Assembly: GCA_963580285.1 (NCBI GenBank)
Contig: OY757011.1
Span: 160,505,908 to 160,569,907 of the forward strand
Length of the DNA: 64,000 nucleotides
Reading direction: 5' to 3'
Source of the DNA: Lucinisca nassula
Lineage: Eukaryota > Mollusca > Bivalvia > Lucinida > Lucinidae
Part shown: in pieces, positions 30,989 through 41,922 of the stretch
How positions within the stretch are numbered: position 1 is the stretch's first letter
Layout: each line of letters begins with the position of its first letter
The notes under the pieces: model-generated
Databases searched by the model: none
Seen by the model: the letters and a program-made list of their open reading frames with translations, nothing else
What the model was told of the DNA's origin: nothing
Position numbers and translations under genes: made by a program

Positions 30989-32384
30989 AGCCCACCAGAG
31001 CCGAAGGCTCTGGGGGAGCTTATAGTATAGGCATTAGTCCGTCGCCCGCCGTCGTCGTCAACATTTTCAAACAACATCTCCTCTGAAACTACTTGGCCAG
31101 TTGAAACCAAATTACATGTGGAGCCTCTGTGGGAAGTTGGAACGAAAGCTTGTTCATGAGGACTGGGTCACATGACCAATATGGCCGCCATGCCCATATG
31201 TGGTAACAACCATTAAAAATCTTCTCTGCCAATGTTCTTGAAACTTGGTATGCAGCATCGGGGACCCTACCAAATTGGTTTAAATGATGACCTTTGGTTG
31301 ACCTTGACCTGTTTTCATCAAGGTCAAATATGGTTACTTAGACATTTGTATGGAAAAAAGGCAAAACAGTGGATTTTTCTGATTGCATGGTAGCTAGTGG
31401 CATCAGAAATGATATTTGCACTCAGCTGAATGGAATTTTGTCAGTTCCGAAGGTCAAGGCCATTTACCGACCTTTGTCCGGGAAGGCTCAGATTCAGTAT
31501 TTTTATCTTCTTCTCAACTTAAACTTCTGGGTCAATTGGAACCAAATTACATATGGAGCCTGTATGGGAATTGGGAACGAAAGTTTGTTTGTAAGGACTG
31601 GGTCACATGACCAATATGGCCGCCTTGCCCATATATGGTAAAAATCTTTTCTCAGGAGCCAAATGGCTGATGACTTTGAAACTTGGTATGCAGCATGGGT
31701 GACTCGGGCCCTACCAAGTTTGTTCAAATGATGACCTTTGATTGACCTTGACCTATTTTACGTCAAGGTCAAATATGGTCACTTAGACATACGTATGGAA
31801 AAAGGGCAGAACTGGATTTTGCTGATTGCATGGTAACCTGTGGAATCAATGATATTTGCAATCAGCTGAATGGAAGTTTTTCAACTCCAAAAGGTCAAGG
31901 TCATTTGCTGACCTTTGTCCTGGATGGCTCAGATTCGGTATTTTAATCTTCTGTACTCAAACTGCTAGTTTGATTGAAACCAAATTGCATGTGGAGCTTC
32001 AATGGGAAGAGGGGAATGAAAGTTTGTTCGTAAGGACTGGGTCACATGACCGATATGGCTACCATGCCCACATATGGTAAAAACCTTAAAAAATCTTCTT
32101 CTCAGGAACCAAATGGCCAATGATCTTGAAACTTGTTATGCAGCATCGGGGGCTCAGACCCTACCAGTTTTGTTCAAATGATGACTTTTGGTTGACCTTG
32201 ACCTGTTTTTACGTCACAGTCAAATTTGGTCAAATAGACAATTGTATGGGAAATAGGCAAGACGGTGGATTTTACTGATTGCATGGTGGCCTTTTTTTGT
32301 CACATGACCAAGATGGGCACCATGCCTATATATGGTATAAACCACATGACCTCTGGTGAGCATAGTGGCCCATGGGCCTCTTGT
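30989..32384 (+). mobile_element. HLE family G element with both ends
   Basis: Starts AGCCCACCAGAGCC, hairpin CCAGAGCCGAAGGCTCTGG, and lead GTCCGTCGCCCGCCGTCGTC. The array has GTCACATGACCAATATGGCC and TTGACCTTGACCTATTTTAC units. It ends CTCTGGTGAGCATAGT, hairpin GGCCCATGGGCC, then TCTTGT. The 3' CTCTGGTGAGC inverts the 5' GC(C)CACCAGAG. It begins inside a TTTTT run of an older G unit whose consensus reads GTGGATTTTTCTGATTGC. Confidence 0.8.
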
Positions 32385-32449
32385 TTAAGTGTGAATTTGG
32401 ACTCGTCCATTCTTGTAAACAGGAGGTTTTAGTCAAGTTTATGGGTTTC

Positions 32450-33000
32450 GAGAAATAGATTGGGCTGCATGGTGCTTCAACGCAGAGCTGAAACTGACCA
32501 CACATGAGTACTGGTAAACTGCTTAGAAGGACTAAGCCTGCCCAGGCAAAGTGGTGCGAGTCGGACCGTCCAGTGCTTATAAGCCTTCTTTAGCTCGGCT
32601 GTTTTCGAAGAAAACAACGAGGTATTGTCATAGCTCTTACGTCATCGTCTGCTTTGTCGTGCAAAAACTTGGACATTTTGTAATATCTCTGTCATTACTG
32701 AACATATTTACTTGAAACTCGGACTAGTTGTTCATTATGAAAAAGGGAACTCATACCAATAGGTGAGGTAACCCTGAAAATATTTTGGGCACAGTTATGC
32801 CCCTTTTTCGACTTAGAATTTTTGCAGCCAAGGGTTGGCATCCGCATGCTGTGCTCTTGTTGTATCTTTGGATGGTAGGGCTTGAGATGTCATTTCCTCT
32901 CGATGTTGGGTAAAAGTCCCACAAAATTGGAAGCAACATCTCTAAAATGACCTAAATATTGTTTACGGGGATGTTAAACAGCAGTTCAAACAAACAAAAG
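32450..33000 (+). mobile_element. SINE S1 split by an HLE family J fragment
   Basis: The S1 5' part is 32450-32589 (GGGCTGCATGGTGCTTC to CAGTGCTTATAAGCC) and the 3' part 32877-33000 (GGGCTTGAGATGTCATTTC to GTTAAACAGCAGTTC, CAAACAAA). The short segment with ATTGGTTTCATTGGGCGAC between them is missing, so the interruption was not a clean insertion. Confidence 0.7.
32590..32876 (+). mobile_element. HLE family J element (short)
   Basis: Starts TTAGCTCGGCTGTTTTCG with hairpin GTTTTCGAAGAAAAC, then AACGAGGTATTGTCATAG and GTGCAAAAACTTGGACATTT. It ends near GTGCTCTTGTTGTATC. Related sequence is at 25040 and 38345. Boundaries are approximate. Confidence 0.5.
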
Positions 33001-33041
33001 TGGAAAGGCAAACAGTTTTTATCCTGATGTTCAATCTGTTC

Positions 33042-33102
33042 TGTGCTTGAAGAAATGAATGGGCTGCATGATGCTGCCACACAGAGCTGAAACCGACCTG
33101 TG
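33042..33102 (+). mobile_element. SINE S1, 5' fragment only
   Basis: GCTTGAAGAAATGAATGGGC, TGCATGATGCT and CAGAGCTGAAACCGACC, then abrupt transition to a family C array. Confidence 0.65.
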
Positions 33103-33588
33103 TTAAGATCAAAATTCCGAAAGTGTCATGCACTCCTCAGACCAAAGACCTATCAGTTCCCAAAGTTTCATGTTTCTATCTGAAATGGCGTCGGAGGAGT
33201 TATCAGGTAATCATTAAAAAGGGGGTTATGGGGGTGAAAATCCAAGTTTTTGACCTCTGGTGACCTCAAACCTGACCCTAGGGGTCAAATTTTGATTGTT
33301 ATGTATTCTACTCATTATGCCGTTCGATTTGATATGTCACATGACCAGGTTCTGAAAATTTTGATTTTTTACCCCCGGGGTACCCCACCCCCTGGCCTGG
33401 CCCCTAGGGAGGGATCAAAATTCCGAAAGTGTCATGCACTCCTCAGAGCAAAGACCTATCAGTTCCCAAAGTTTTGAATTTCTAGCTGTAAAAGTGTGGG
33501 AGAAGTTGTCCGGTAAGACGGACGGACGTACGGACGACGGAGACAATTACAATATCCCCATTTTTTCTTCGAAAGTTTTTAAGCATGT
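33103..33588 (-). mobile_element. HLE family C element, minus strand, partial
   Basis: On the minus strand it starts near 33588 with a GAAGAAAAAATGGGGATATTG-type 5' end and a GTCCGTCTTACC lead. About one and a half monomers follow (GATCAAAATTCCGAAAGTGT on the plus strand at 33109 and 33413). The 3' hairpin end is missing. Confidence 0.7.
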
Positions 33589-33971
33589 CACGATACAGGA
33601 GTCGGGTTTATCATCCATCCATTTGTTAATCTGTCTGATCTTCTGTTTGTTGGTCCATAATATTTTGTGTCAACTCTAGCATAAACCCAGATCATAGGCC
33701 CAACATATAACATTCTGCAGAATTCTAGTTGCACTGCCACTAGTTGTGTTATTACATAATAGTCTGGATATATATCCTTCTGTCTGTTGGTTAATTGCTG
33801 TTTTGAAATATTTATCACTGTAAGTTAGTAAGTGTTCCCTTATGTGCAGCTATCACACTGTTGGTTTCAGTCTGATTGGCTCTTAGCACGCATACAATGA
33901 TACTTTATTTTTGTGTCTGCGTTTTTGATAGAACTCCTCATAGCATCACAGAACATTTTGGAGCAGATGGC
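33589..33971. other. no recognisable gene or repeat
   Basis: GTCCATAATATTTTGTG and surroundings are single-copy here. Overlapping readings on both strands lack any domain. Confidence 0.3.
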
Positions 33972-35925
33972 AATTATGTCCCCCCACTGGAGGGGAGGGG
34001 GACATATTGTTTTTGGTGTGGATCCCTTTTGCGTTGGCATCGGCATTGGCAGCGGCGTAGCCTGTTTCTTGAACCTATGGATGAATTTTGACCAAACTTG
34101 CATAGACCCATCACTAGGATAAGGGAAACAGTTGTTAGATCATGATGACCTTGACCTCATTTTCAAGGTCACAGCGACCCAAAAACAGCCATTTTTTGGG
34201 CCAAAAATGGCTTGTCTGCACTCTTATCTCATTAACCAATTGATTAATTTTAGTCACACTTAATTCAATATATCAATACAACATACCGCAGATTTGATTA
34301 GATTTTGGTGACCTTGACCTCATTTTCAATGTCACAGCGACCCAAAAACTGTCATTTTTTTGGCCAAAAATGTCTTGTCTGCACTCTGTCTCATTAACAA
34401 ATTTATTAATTTTCTTCAAACTTGGTACAATATATCATTACAACATACCGCAGATTTGGTTAGAAATTGGTGACCTTGACTTTTCAAGCTCACAGTGACC
34501 CCAAAACAGCCATTTTTGGGCCAAAAATGGCTTGTCTGCACTCCGTCTCATTAGCGACTTGATTTATTTTAGCCAAACTTGGTACAGTATATTATTACAA
34601 CATACCACAGATATGACAAGATTTTGGTGACCTTGACCTCATTTTCAAGGTCACAAAAACCCAAAAATAATCATTTTTGGGCCAAAACTGGCTTGTCTGC
34701 ACTTTATCTCATTAAGGAATTGACCAAATTTCATCAAACTTGGTGCAATATATCATTACAACAAAAAGCAGATTTTTTACGATTTCTGTGACCTTGACCT
34801 AATTTTCAAGGTCACAGCAACCTCAAAACAGTCATTTTTGGGCCAAAAATGGCTTGTCTGCACTCTGTCTCATGAACAAATTGATTGATTTTTGTCAAAT
34901 AAGGTACAATATATTATTACAAAAAACTGCAGATTTGATTAGATTTTGGTGACCTTGACCTTTTTACAAAGTCACAACGCCCCAAAGACAGTCAACTTTG
35001 GGCGGAAAATGGCTTGTCTGCACTCTACCTCATTAACGAATCAATTAATTATAGTCAAACTTGGTACAATATATCAATACAACATACCATAGACTTGATT
35101 AGATTTTGGTGACCTTTACCTTTTTTCAAGATCACAGGCCCCTTGGGATGGCAACTTAAATGCAAGCATCCATATTTGACCTTGACCTAAATTACATGGT
35201 TCCCTGACTTTGTAAAATATTGCGACCACCTTAGCGTTCACCCTAATGGTCAAGTAAATTTCTCAAGAACTATAAGAGCTTCATTAATGATAGTTGATAC
35301 CAACTTGTATCTCGGGATGGCAACTTAAATGCAAGCATCCATATTTGACTTTGACCTACATTTCATGGTTCACTGACTTTGTAAAGTAATGCGACCACCC
35401 TAGTGTTCACCCAAATGGTCAAGTTAATTTCTCAAGAACTATAAGAGTTTTATTAATAATACTTGGTACAAACTTCTATCTGGGGGTGGCAAGTTAAATG
35501 CAAGTATCCATATTTGACTTGACCTACATTTTATGGTTCACTGACATTGTAAAATATTGCGACCACCCTAGCCTGCACCCAAATGTTCAAGTTAATTTCT
35601 CAAAAACTATAAGAGCTTCATTAATGATACTTGGTACAAACTTGTATCAAGAGATCGATGGAAACTTAAATGCAAGCATATATATTTGACCTTGACCTAC
35701 ATTTCATGGTTCACTGACTTTGTTATATATTGCAACCTCCCTAGCTTCACCCTAATGGTTAAGTTCATTTCTCAAGAATTATTAGAGCTTCATTAATGAT
35801 ACTTAGTACAAGCTTGCATTTAAGAGTGGCAACTTTTATGCAAGCATCTATGTTTGACCTACATGTCATGGTTCAATGACTTTGCACCCCCACAGGCGCG
35901 ACATAGCCTTCGGCGAAATTCTTGT
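33972..35925 (+). mobile_element. HLE family E element, copy E2, two arrays
   Basis: Starts AATTATGTCCCCCCACTGGA with GGGAGGGGGACATA as hairpin partner. First array: about 160-bp monomers with GATTTTGGTGACC at 34301, 34462, 34620, 34781, 34942 and 35102. Second array (35140-35890): about 180-bp monomers with ATGGCAACTTAAATGCAAGC, TTCATGGTTCACTGACTTTG and TCTCAAGAACTATAAGAGC. The 3' end is GCGCGACATA, hairpin GCCTTCGGC, GAAATTCTTGT; GACATA inverts the 5' TATGTC. It is the only E copy here with both ends. Confidence 0.8.
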
Positions 35926-36309
35926 TTTACATACGGCTCTAGAAAATCAGTTTTATGCAGTTGACCGATCACATTTTCTGCATCAATGTTCAAAATTTCA
36001 GCTGAACATTTTTTTTCCAGTTGCATAACTGAATTCTTTAATCTCTTTCTCTCGCTAAGCCAACACTTTTGATTGTGCCGATGGCAGTTTATGTTTATCA
36101 TGCGTGTCAAGCTAAACAAGTTAATACTGTATATTCAACTCTGAGGCCTGCAATAAATATCAAAAAGTACCGTTATAGACCGTGTTAGCTACCATATTAC
36201 CGCAGCCAAAAGTGGGAGGAAAATAAAGTTGTTGTGCTTAAAACCGGATAGAGTCCTTGGATGATATTTATAGATATTTATATTTATACAAGAATATTGA
36301 CCCGAAGTC
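35926..36309. other. no recognisable gene or repeat
   Basis: A minus-strand 86-codon reading crosses the E2 3' end and is chance. The boundary of the following retrotransposon on this side was not seen. Confidence 0.3.
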
Positions 36310-38220
36310 CTCAGAAGTATACCCCTTGCTAACCAGATGAGAAGAGAGAATGCCGATGTTGTAGGTGACAAACCAGTAAAGAATGATGCAGGGGAGATGT
36401 CAATGAGTGATGACTCAAAGCAGAGGGCCTGGTTAGAACACTACCAAAGGCTACTCAATGTTGAGTTCGACTGGGACCCAGACCACCTGTCTGATGAACC
36501 ACCAGTGGAAGGGCCACCCATCCCAATCACTATTGATATGGTTAAGAAGGCTATCTCTCAGATGAAGACTGGCAAAGCACCGGGTCCCTCTGGCATAGTG
36601 GTGGAGATGATAAGAGCTGCAGGTGATACTGGTGCCTCGATGATCCGCGACCTTGCAGCTGCAATCATCCGTGATGGGAAGGTACCCTCTGACTGGGAAC
36701 AGTTTCATTGTCTGTCTCTACAAGGGCAAGGGCGATGCATTTGAACGGGGCAACTACCGTGGTCTCAAGCTGACAGAACAGGTCATGAAAGTCCTGGAAA
36801 GGATTGTGGATGGCCTCATTAGGCATTTGGTGTCCATCGACCATTCCCAGTTTGGCTTCGTCCCAGGAAGAGGCACAACAGATGCAGTTTTTGTTGTACG
36901 GCAGCTGCAAGAGAAGTATCTTGCGGCCAACAGGAGACTCTACATGGCTTTTGTAGACCTGGAGAAGGCATTTGACCGAGTGCCTCGGAAAGTCATCTGG
37001 TGGGCACTAAGAAAACTTGGGAGTGGACGAGTGGATTGTGAAATTGGCCCAAGGGATGTATGCTAATGCTCGGAGCCGTGTCCCCGTTGGTGATGGTTAC
37101 AGTGAAGAATTTGAGGTGAAGGTGGGTGGTCATCAAGGCTCTGTTCTCAGCCCACTGCTTGGCATTATTGTGCTTGAAGCCTTGTGATGCGAGTTCCGCT
37201 CTGGAGTCCCCTGGGAGGACCTGTATGCTGATGACCTTGTCATCATAGCTGAATCCCTTGAGGAATGTGTCAGGAGGCTCAAAACTTGGAAACATGCAAT
37301 GGAGGCGAAAGGGCTGAGAGTGAATGCAGGAAAGACAAAGATCATGATCTGTGGTACAGGTCTGGATCTCTTGCAGAGTACAGGCCAGTTCCCATGCGCT
37401 GTATGTCGCACTGGAGTGGGCAGCAACAGTATCTTTTTTAATGGCTGCAAGTTCTGGGTGCACAAGAAATGCAGTGGGCTCAAATGCTTGACAGAGGACC
37501 CTGATTACAGCTGTACACTGTGCCAAGGAACTGCACGCCCTGTAGATGGCAGACCACAGAGGGAAGTCCCAAGTCGGAGCTGACAAGCTGGAGGTTGTAG
37601 CTTCCTTTTGCTACCTAGGTGATATGCTCTCTGCAGTGGGTGGTTGCGAACTTTCAACTACATCACGTGTGAAAACAGCCTGGGAGAAATTCAAGGAGTT
37701 GCTACCCCGCCATCTCTCGTTCAAGACACATGGCCATGTGTATAGCTCTTGTGTGTGGAGCACAATGCTCCATGCCAGTGAGACATGGCCATTGACAAAG
37801 CCAAACCTCCAACGTCTCCAGTGAAATGACAGGGGAATGATCAGACAGATCTGCAATGTCAAGCCACAGGACACTGTCACCATCAGGTCCAGTGAGTTAC
37901 TTGAGCGTCTTGGTATTGAGGACCTGGACCTCGTCCTGAAAGATAGAAGGCTTCGCTGGTATGGACATGTGGAATGCTCCAACGGTGCAGTCAAGACTGC
38001 CTGTGACATACAGGTAGGCGGAAAGCGGGGGCCAGGAAGGCCCAAGATGACCTGGAAGCAGCTAACAGAAAGAGATTGCAGAGAATGGAAGCTCCCTGCT
38101 ATCGATGGTCATGATAGACAAGCCTGGAGATCTGGTGTAAGATCTGCCATGCGTGCAGCAAGCCAGCTACCTGGAAGGGGGCCCACTTATGTGGACGTTG
38201 CCCCTGTACCCGCATGTTAA
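36310..38220 (+). pseudogene. non-LTR retrotransposon reverse transcriptase, broken
   Basis: LINE-type ORF2 remnant, which would copy element RNA into DNA at the insertion site. In order: QMRRENADVVGDKPV (36334), GKAPGPSGIVVEMIRAAG (about 36570), VCLYKGKGDA, the first catalytic block AFVDLEKAFDRVP (36947), HQGSVLSPL (about 37131), and the catalytic YADD (37224-37235). A PHD-like zinc-finger segment starting CAVCRTGVG follows (about 37395-37530), then SFCYLGDMLS, LRWYGHVE and RGPGRPKMTWKQLTE up to TAA at 38218. Damage: frame changes near 36705, 37020 and 37570, and in-frame TGA at 37185 and 37822. The endonuclease is missing (5'-truncated). Related elements are common in molluscs and cnidarians; the clade (RTE/CR1-like) is inference. 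Confidence 0.9.
37395..37530 (+). other. PHD-like zinc finger inside the dead RT ORF
   Basis: In frame with YADD: CAVC, then SIFFNGCKFWVHKKC, then SCTLC. The spacing is that of a Cys4-His-Cys3 finger, but the third ligand position holds Phe (FFNGC). From the pattern, one cysteine has been lost. It lies after the RT active site and before the C-terminal region. Confidence 0.7.
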
Positions 38221-38256
38221 TCAAAAATCCGTTGATGATGTTGATGATGATGATGA
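38221..38256 (+). repeat. 3' tail of the retrotransposon, TGA microsatellite
   Basis: Only about 10 bp separate the stop codon from GTTGATGATGTTGATGATGA, a short trinucleotide tail. Very short 3' UTRs ending in a microsatellite are usual for RTE-type LINEs. Confidence 0.7.
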
Positions 38257-38344
38257 GATGTTCGTTGGGGAAAATATGGGGTCCAAACCCAAACCGTGTT
38301 ATATCCGAATTCGTGCTGTATCGAATTCGCTATAACGAGATCCG

Positions 38345-38668
38345 GGTCTACTTTTAAAAGACTTTGACATTGGCCATAACTTTTGATTAGTTAGTGATAG
38401 GCTTTCATATTTCTTTTGTGTATTCCTTGCGACAAGACCTTTCCAGTGGAACCATAATTTTGGACCTTGACTTTGATGTTTGACCGATTTAAAAAAAACT
38501 GTAACATTTGCCATAACTTTTGATCGGGTAAGTGATTAGGCGTTCATATTTCACATGAGTATTATCTGTCACAGGCCTTTCCAGTGGTGCCATAATTTTT
38601 TGTGATAGGCTTTCATATTTCACATTCGCTGTCCGGGGGCATCAGTGTTTCACAATCACATCTTGTTC
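38345..38668 (+). repeat. HLE family J-type array and 3' end
   Basis: Two units of about 155 bp (GGCCATAACTTTTGAT at 38373 and GCCATAACTTTTGATCGGG at 38511) with TTTCCAGTGG(A/T)(A/G)CCATAATTT. It ends TCCGGGGGCATCAGTGTTTC, ACAATCACATCTTGTTC. No matching 5' end lies nearby. Confidence 0.55.
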
Positions 38669-38669
38669 T

Positions 38670-38957
38670 GATTCTGTTGCAGCCTGTGGCATCAGAATTG
38701 ATATTTGCAATCAGCTGAATAAAAGCTTATTTATTCCAAAGGTCTATGTCATTTACTGACCTTTGCCCTGGATGACTTAGATGTAGTATTTTTATCCTCT
38801 CCACTAAAACTACTGGGCTGATTGAAACCAAATAAAAAGAGCCTCTATGGCATAAGGCAATGAAAAGTTATTCATGGGATTGTAGTCACATGACCAAGTT
38901 GAGCATGTGCATATGGTAAAAACCTTTGGTGAGCGTAGTGGCCCATGGGCCTCTTGT
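38670..38957 (+). mobile_element. HLE family G, 3' fragment
   Basis: Contains CTGTGGCATCAGAATTGAT, AGTCACATGACCAAG, and the end TTTGGTGAGCGTAGT, hairpin GGCCCATGGGCC, TCTTGT. Confidence 0.65.
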
Positions 38958-39183
38958 TTCTTATGTTACGTCAGTAAATGTCATGATTGGCAGTTAAACT
39001 AAAGGGTTAAAATCTATCTAACGTTTGAATACACCTTTAGTGGAGACAATAAGTTTCTCAAAGATGCTTCTGAGTGGCAATCAGTACTGCTCAGTCATAG
39101 GAACTGGATATTTATAGGAAAACAAACAAAAAGTCCCCAGAGTTGTCTCTCTTATAAAATATGTAAGTTGTGTTCATTCCCCT

Positions 39184-39381
39184 TAGCCCTTGTCCTGCTG
39201 AATAGATTGATTTTGCCACACCTATTACTAATTACTTGATATTAATCTATTTGCTTAGTTCATAAACTGAATGACTAACAGTGTAGATCCTGATCAGATG
39301 GCTTCTGCAGAAGCCATCTGATCTGGATTTACACTGTTTGCAAAGGTAGGGGTTGTTGTGATCAGTGGGATAAGGGTTAAA
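39184..39381 (+). mobile_element. hairpin MITE family P1
   Basis: Ends CCCTTGTCCTGCTGAATA and AGTGGGATAAGGG, TTAA. The core is AACAGTGTAGATCCTGATCA, GATGGCTTCTGCAGAAGCCA, TCTGATCTGGATTTACACTG. The two arms meet at CTGCAG with no spacer. Confidence 0.8.
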
Positions 39382-39862
39382 AAAGATTCTGGGTGGCAGA
39401 TTTCAATGAAACCGAATAACTGCATATGTCTATTCTATCGAACAGCAGTTTACATACCATGTTTTTTATCAGCCACATTTGCTCAATTGTCTGAGAAATT
39501 GATGAGCTGGAAGAGTTGTATTAAAGAATGGTATCATACCTGAATCACCATTTTGTTACTTTTTTGCATATGGTGAATACATCAAAATGCCATTATGCTT
39601 GTTATTGCCTTGTTATATTGCATATGGTATACTGGTAGTCTATCATAGAGATGTTTTCAAATAAAATTAAAGTAACAAGGCCCTCAACATGAAAACTGCC
39701 ATGGGGCCAGTATGCAAAAAAAAAAAAAAAAAAAAAAAACTTCTGTGGAATGGGTAGAGCAACTCTCTGTTTCTCTCATTAGTATTACCTCTTTACATGC
39801 TGGGTAATTTTTCATGCTTTTTTGTCATATGTATAGATTTTGTTCTAAAATAAATTTCAAAA
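39382..39862. other. unrecognised; contains a 24-bp A tract
   Basis: The poly-A run at 39717-39740 could be a retroposon tail, but nothing upstream resembles a known SINE or processed gene. No splice-bounded exon was seen. Confidence 0.35.
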
Positions 39863-40440
39863 CTAGAGCTGCAGTCGATGGTGTACCATCGAAAATACCC
39901 GCTTTTTCTAAAATTGATGTTTGACCTAGGGGTCATGTTGAGGACATTGTCACACAAAAAGTAGTCCAGTGCCATCTTCATCCCTGCAAAGCTTCGGAAG
40001 TGTTGTATCTCCAATAGTTTAGAAGATATGGCAAAGTCAGACTTTTTGACCTTGGACCTTGGGATCATGTTGAGGTCAAGGTCACACAAAACTAGCCCAG
40101 TGCCATATACATCCCATGTTCAATCTACCGGTACATACAAAGTTTCAGAAGTGTCACTCCTATAGTTAGAAGATATGGCAAAGTCATACTTACCGTTCTT
40201 TGACCTTGGGGCCATGTTGAGGCCAAGGTGACACCAAAAGTAGCCCAGTGCCATATACATCCCATGTACTAGCCACATGTAAAGTTTCAAAAGTGTAACT
40301 TTACTGGTTGCAGTGGAGATCCATTTGCAAGAAATGTGACGGACACACAGACAGACACACTAAGTGTCACACGAACTGGCGACCACTCGACTCTGGCACG
40401 AAAACAATATACCCAATTTTTCTTCGAAAAAGCATGTAAA
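39863..40440 (-). mobile_element. HLE family B element, minus strand
   Basis: On the minus strand the 5' end near 40430 has a TTCGAAGAAAAATTGGGTAT-type hairpin and a GTGTCCGTCACATTTCTTGC lead. Inside are about 145-bp units with TGACCTTGACCTCAACATGA. The 3' end is AGCGGGTATTTTCGATGG, hairpin GATGGTACACCATC, then GACTGCAGCTC. Confidence 0.7.
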
Positions 40441-40627
40441 AAGAATACCATCAGAGTGTCATACAGTTTGGATCCAGATCAAACACAACATTGTGTCAAG
40501 TCTGACATTGGTCCAAACCATGATTTGCAACGATTATCAGGTGACAGTGACTGTTTTGTTGCCACTAGCATTTGCTCCAATTGGAGCAAGGGCAGATTGG
40601 TGCCCGCACTGGTTGGCCTGATCCGCT

Positions 40628-40760
40628 CTGGATCCACAAAATTCTTTTTTGTAGGTTGATCATGAAAATATTTTCTACAATCAACTCTTCTGCTGATATA
40701 AGAAGGGCAGTTGTCCATTTTTGGCTGCATTGGTTTACCAATCAAGTATATGCCTATCAT
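40628..40760 (+). mobile_element. SINE S2 fragment, diverged
   Basis: GTTGATCATGAAAATATTTT, ATAAGAAGGGCAGTTGTCC and GGTTTACCAATCAAGTATAT follow the S2 body order, but head and tail are lost. Confidence 0.5.
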
Positions 40761-40787
40761 GGAAATGTTTGGATGACCATAACTGTT

Positions 40788-41010
40788 ACAATAATGATCC
40801 TAAGTATTGGGACAGATAGACCTTAGCAAACAATGTAGACCCAGATCCGACTGCTCCTGATGGAGCAGTCTGATCAGGGTCTACACTGTTTGCCATTCTG
40901 TCTGCACCTTTTGGACTCCTTGCTGGATCATGAAACAAATTTGATAAAATTTTAGGAGAATTACAGCAAGTTCTCAGCATGTCCAAACTTTTAGGATTTT
41001 TATGGTAACT
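40788..41010 (-). mobile_element. hairpin MITE family P3
   Basis: AATGATCCTAAGTATTGGGA on the left. The core is CAATGTAGACCCAGATCCGA, CTGCTCCTGATGGAGCAGTC, TGATCAGGGTCTACACTGTT. Then GGACTCCTTGCTGGATCATG and TTTAGGATTTTTATGGTAAC on the right. Confidence 0.75.
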
Positions 41011-41087
41011 GGTAACTCCAAGCAAAACAAAGCCTTTTGAGCAAATTCTTTCCATTTTCAGATCGGCTTAGCTTATTTATTGGTTCT

Positions 41088-41232
41088 ATTGGTTTTGGTT
41101 TTACGGCCCTTTCAAGATTATTTCACTCATATCGAGCCGATCGTTAATCAGAGGTGGGCGAAAACCGGAGTACCGGGAGAAAAAACACCCAACCTTCCAT
41201 TGCAGAACTTGGCGTCTCACATATCACCCGAG
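41088..41232 (-). mobile_element. SINE family S3, minus strand, head lost
   Basis: Minus-strand body from TGTGAGACGCCAAGTTCTGC through CACCTCTGATTAACGATCGG to TTGAAAGGGCCGTAAAACC. The tRNA-like head is missing at the 41232 side. Confidence 0.75.
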
Positions 41233-41678
41233 CGAGTTAGCTTATTGGAATGCAGAAAGGAAGTTTTAGAAAGTACCAAAAACATATGCAAAAAATATTC
41301 CAGGGTCCATTTGCCTGAAAATCTAAAACACCTGATATAATTTTGTGGCTTCACCTGTCACTGCCAAGCAGCATTATGGCCGCATTGGTGATTCTTTAAC
41401 TGAGTTTTGGTATATTCATTGTTTGCAAAAGGAAGCAGGTAACTTTTGTTCTGCCTGCTTTGAAAATTTAAGCATGGCAGAATATAGGCGTCTGGCTTGG
41501 TTTTCTGTCCATTTGTGCATCCACTCTTTGTGAATCTGTCAACATTTGCACCAGCCCCAGCTTCAACCCAAATGTTTGTGTCCATTTCTTAAGGGGAATG
41601 GGAACTCCTGGCAGATTTTTCCACCATTTTTCAAAGGGATATCAGTTTTGGGACTTCCTGTTTGCCTTTCTATAAGCT

Positions 41679-41842
41679 CAGAGGTGTAAAATTCCACTCG
41701 CCCGCTCGCATTTGCGAGTAAGTTTTAAGGCAGGACGAGTAAGGTTTTCAAAACTGACCTTACTTTTTCTTCATTTTTAGCATCTAAATGAAAAGTTTAG
41801 ACGATAATGGCGAGTAAGTTTGAGGGAAATTTTGCACCTCTG
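41679..41842. mobile_element. 164-bp MITE with 5-bp TSD, nested
   Basis: Ends CAGAGGTGTAAAATT and AATTTTGCACCTCTG are 15-bp inverted repeats with one mismatch. AAGCT flanks it (41674-41678 and 41843-41847). The internal CACTCGCCCGCTCGC is like fragments near 640, and the 5-bp duplication matches the element at 2859-4130, so both may be relatives. Confidence 0.75.
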
Positions 41843-41870
41843 AAGCTCTGTTCCACAGGGAAAGGGGTCT

Positions 41871-41922
41871 ACTCTTAAAGGAAAGAATTTGCTCCTTAGG
41901 AGCAAATTCATTCCTTTAAGAG
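41871..41922. repeat. palindrome in the TTAA MITE
   Basis: CTCTTAAAGGAAAGAATTTG, CTCCTTAGGAGC, AAATTCATTCCTTTAAGAG: arms of about 24 bp with one mismatch, centred on CCTTAGG. Confidence 0.8.

Noticed and set aside
28025..32080. Several 60-108 codon plus-strand frames with shared peptides
   Set aside because: The shared peptides come from repeated G-array DNA. Frames break at random points and there is no start or splice context.
35859..36119. 86-codon minus-strand ORF as an exon
   Set aside because: It crosses the 3' hairpin end of the E2 element and has no recognisable domain.
36993..37586. 197-codon minus-strand ORF, the longest open frame in the window
   Set aside because: It is antisense to the reverse-transcriptase pseudogene, whose motifs and catalytic YADD are clear on the plus strand.
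37185..37824. In-frame TGA codons in the RT considered as recoded selenocysteine or a variant code
   Set aside because: Other frame breaks are present in the same ORF and the MCU exons need no recoding; simple decay explains them.
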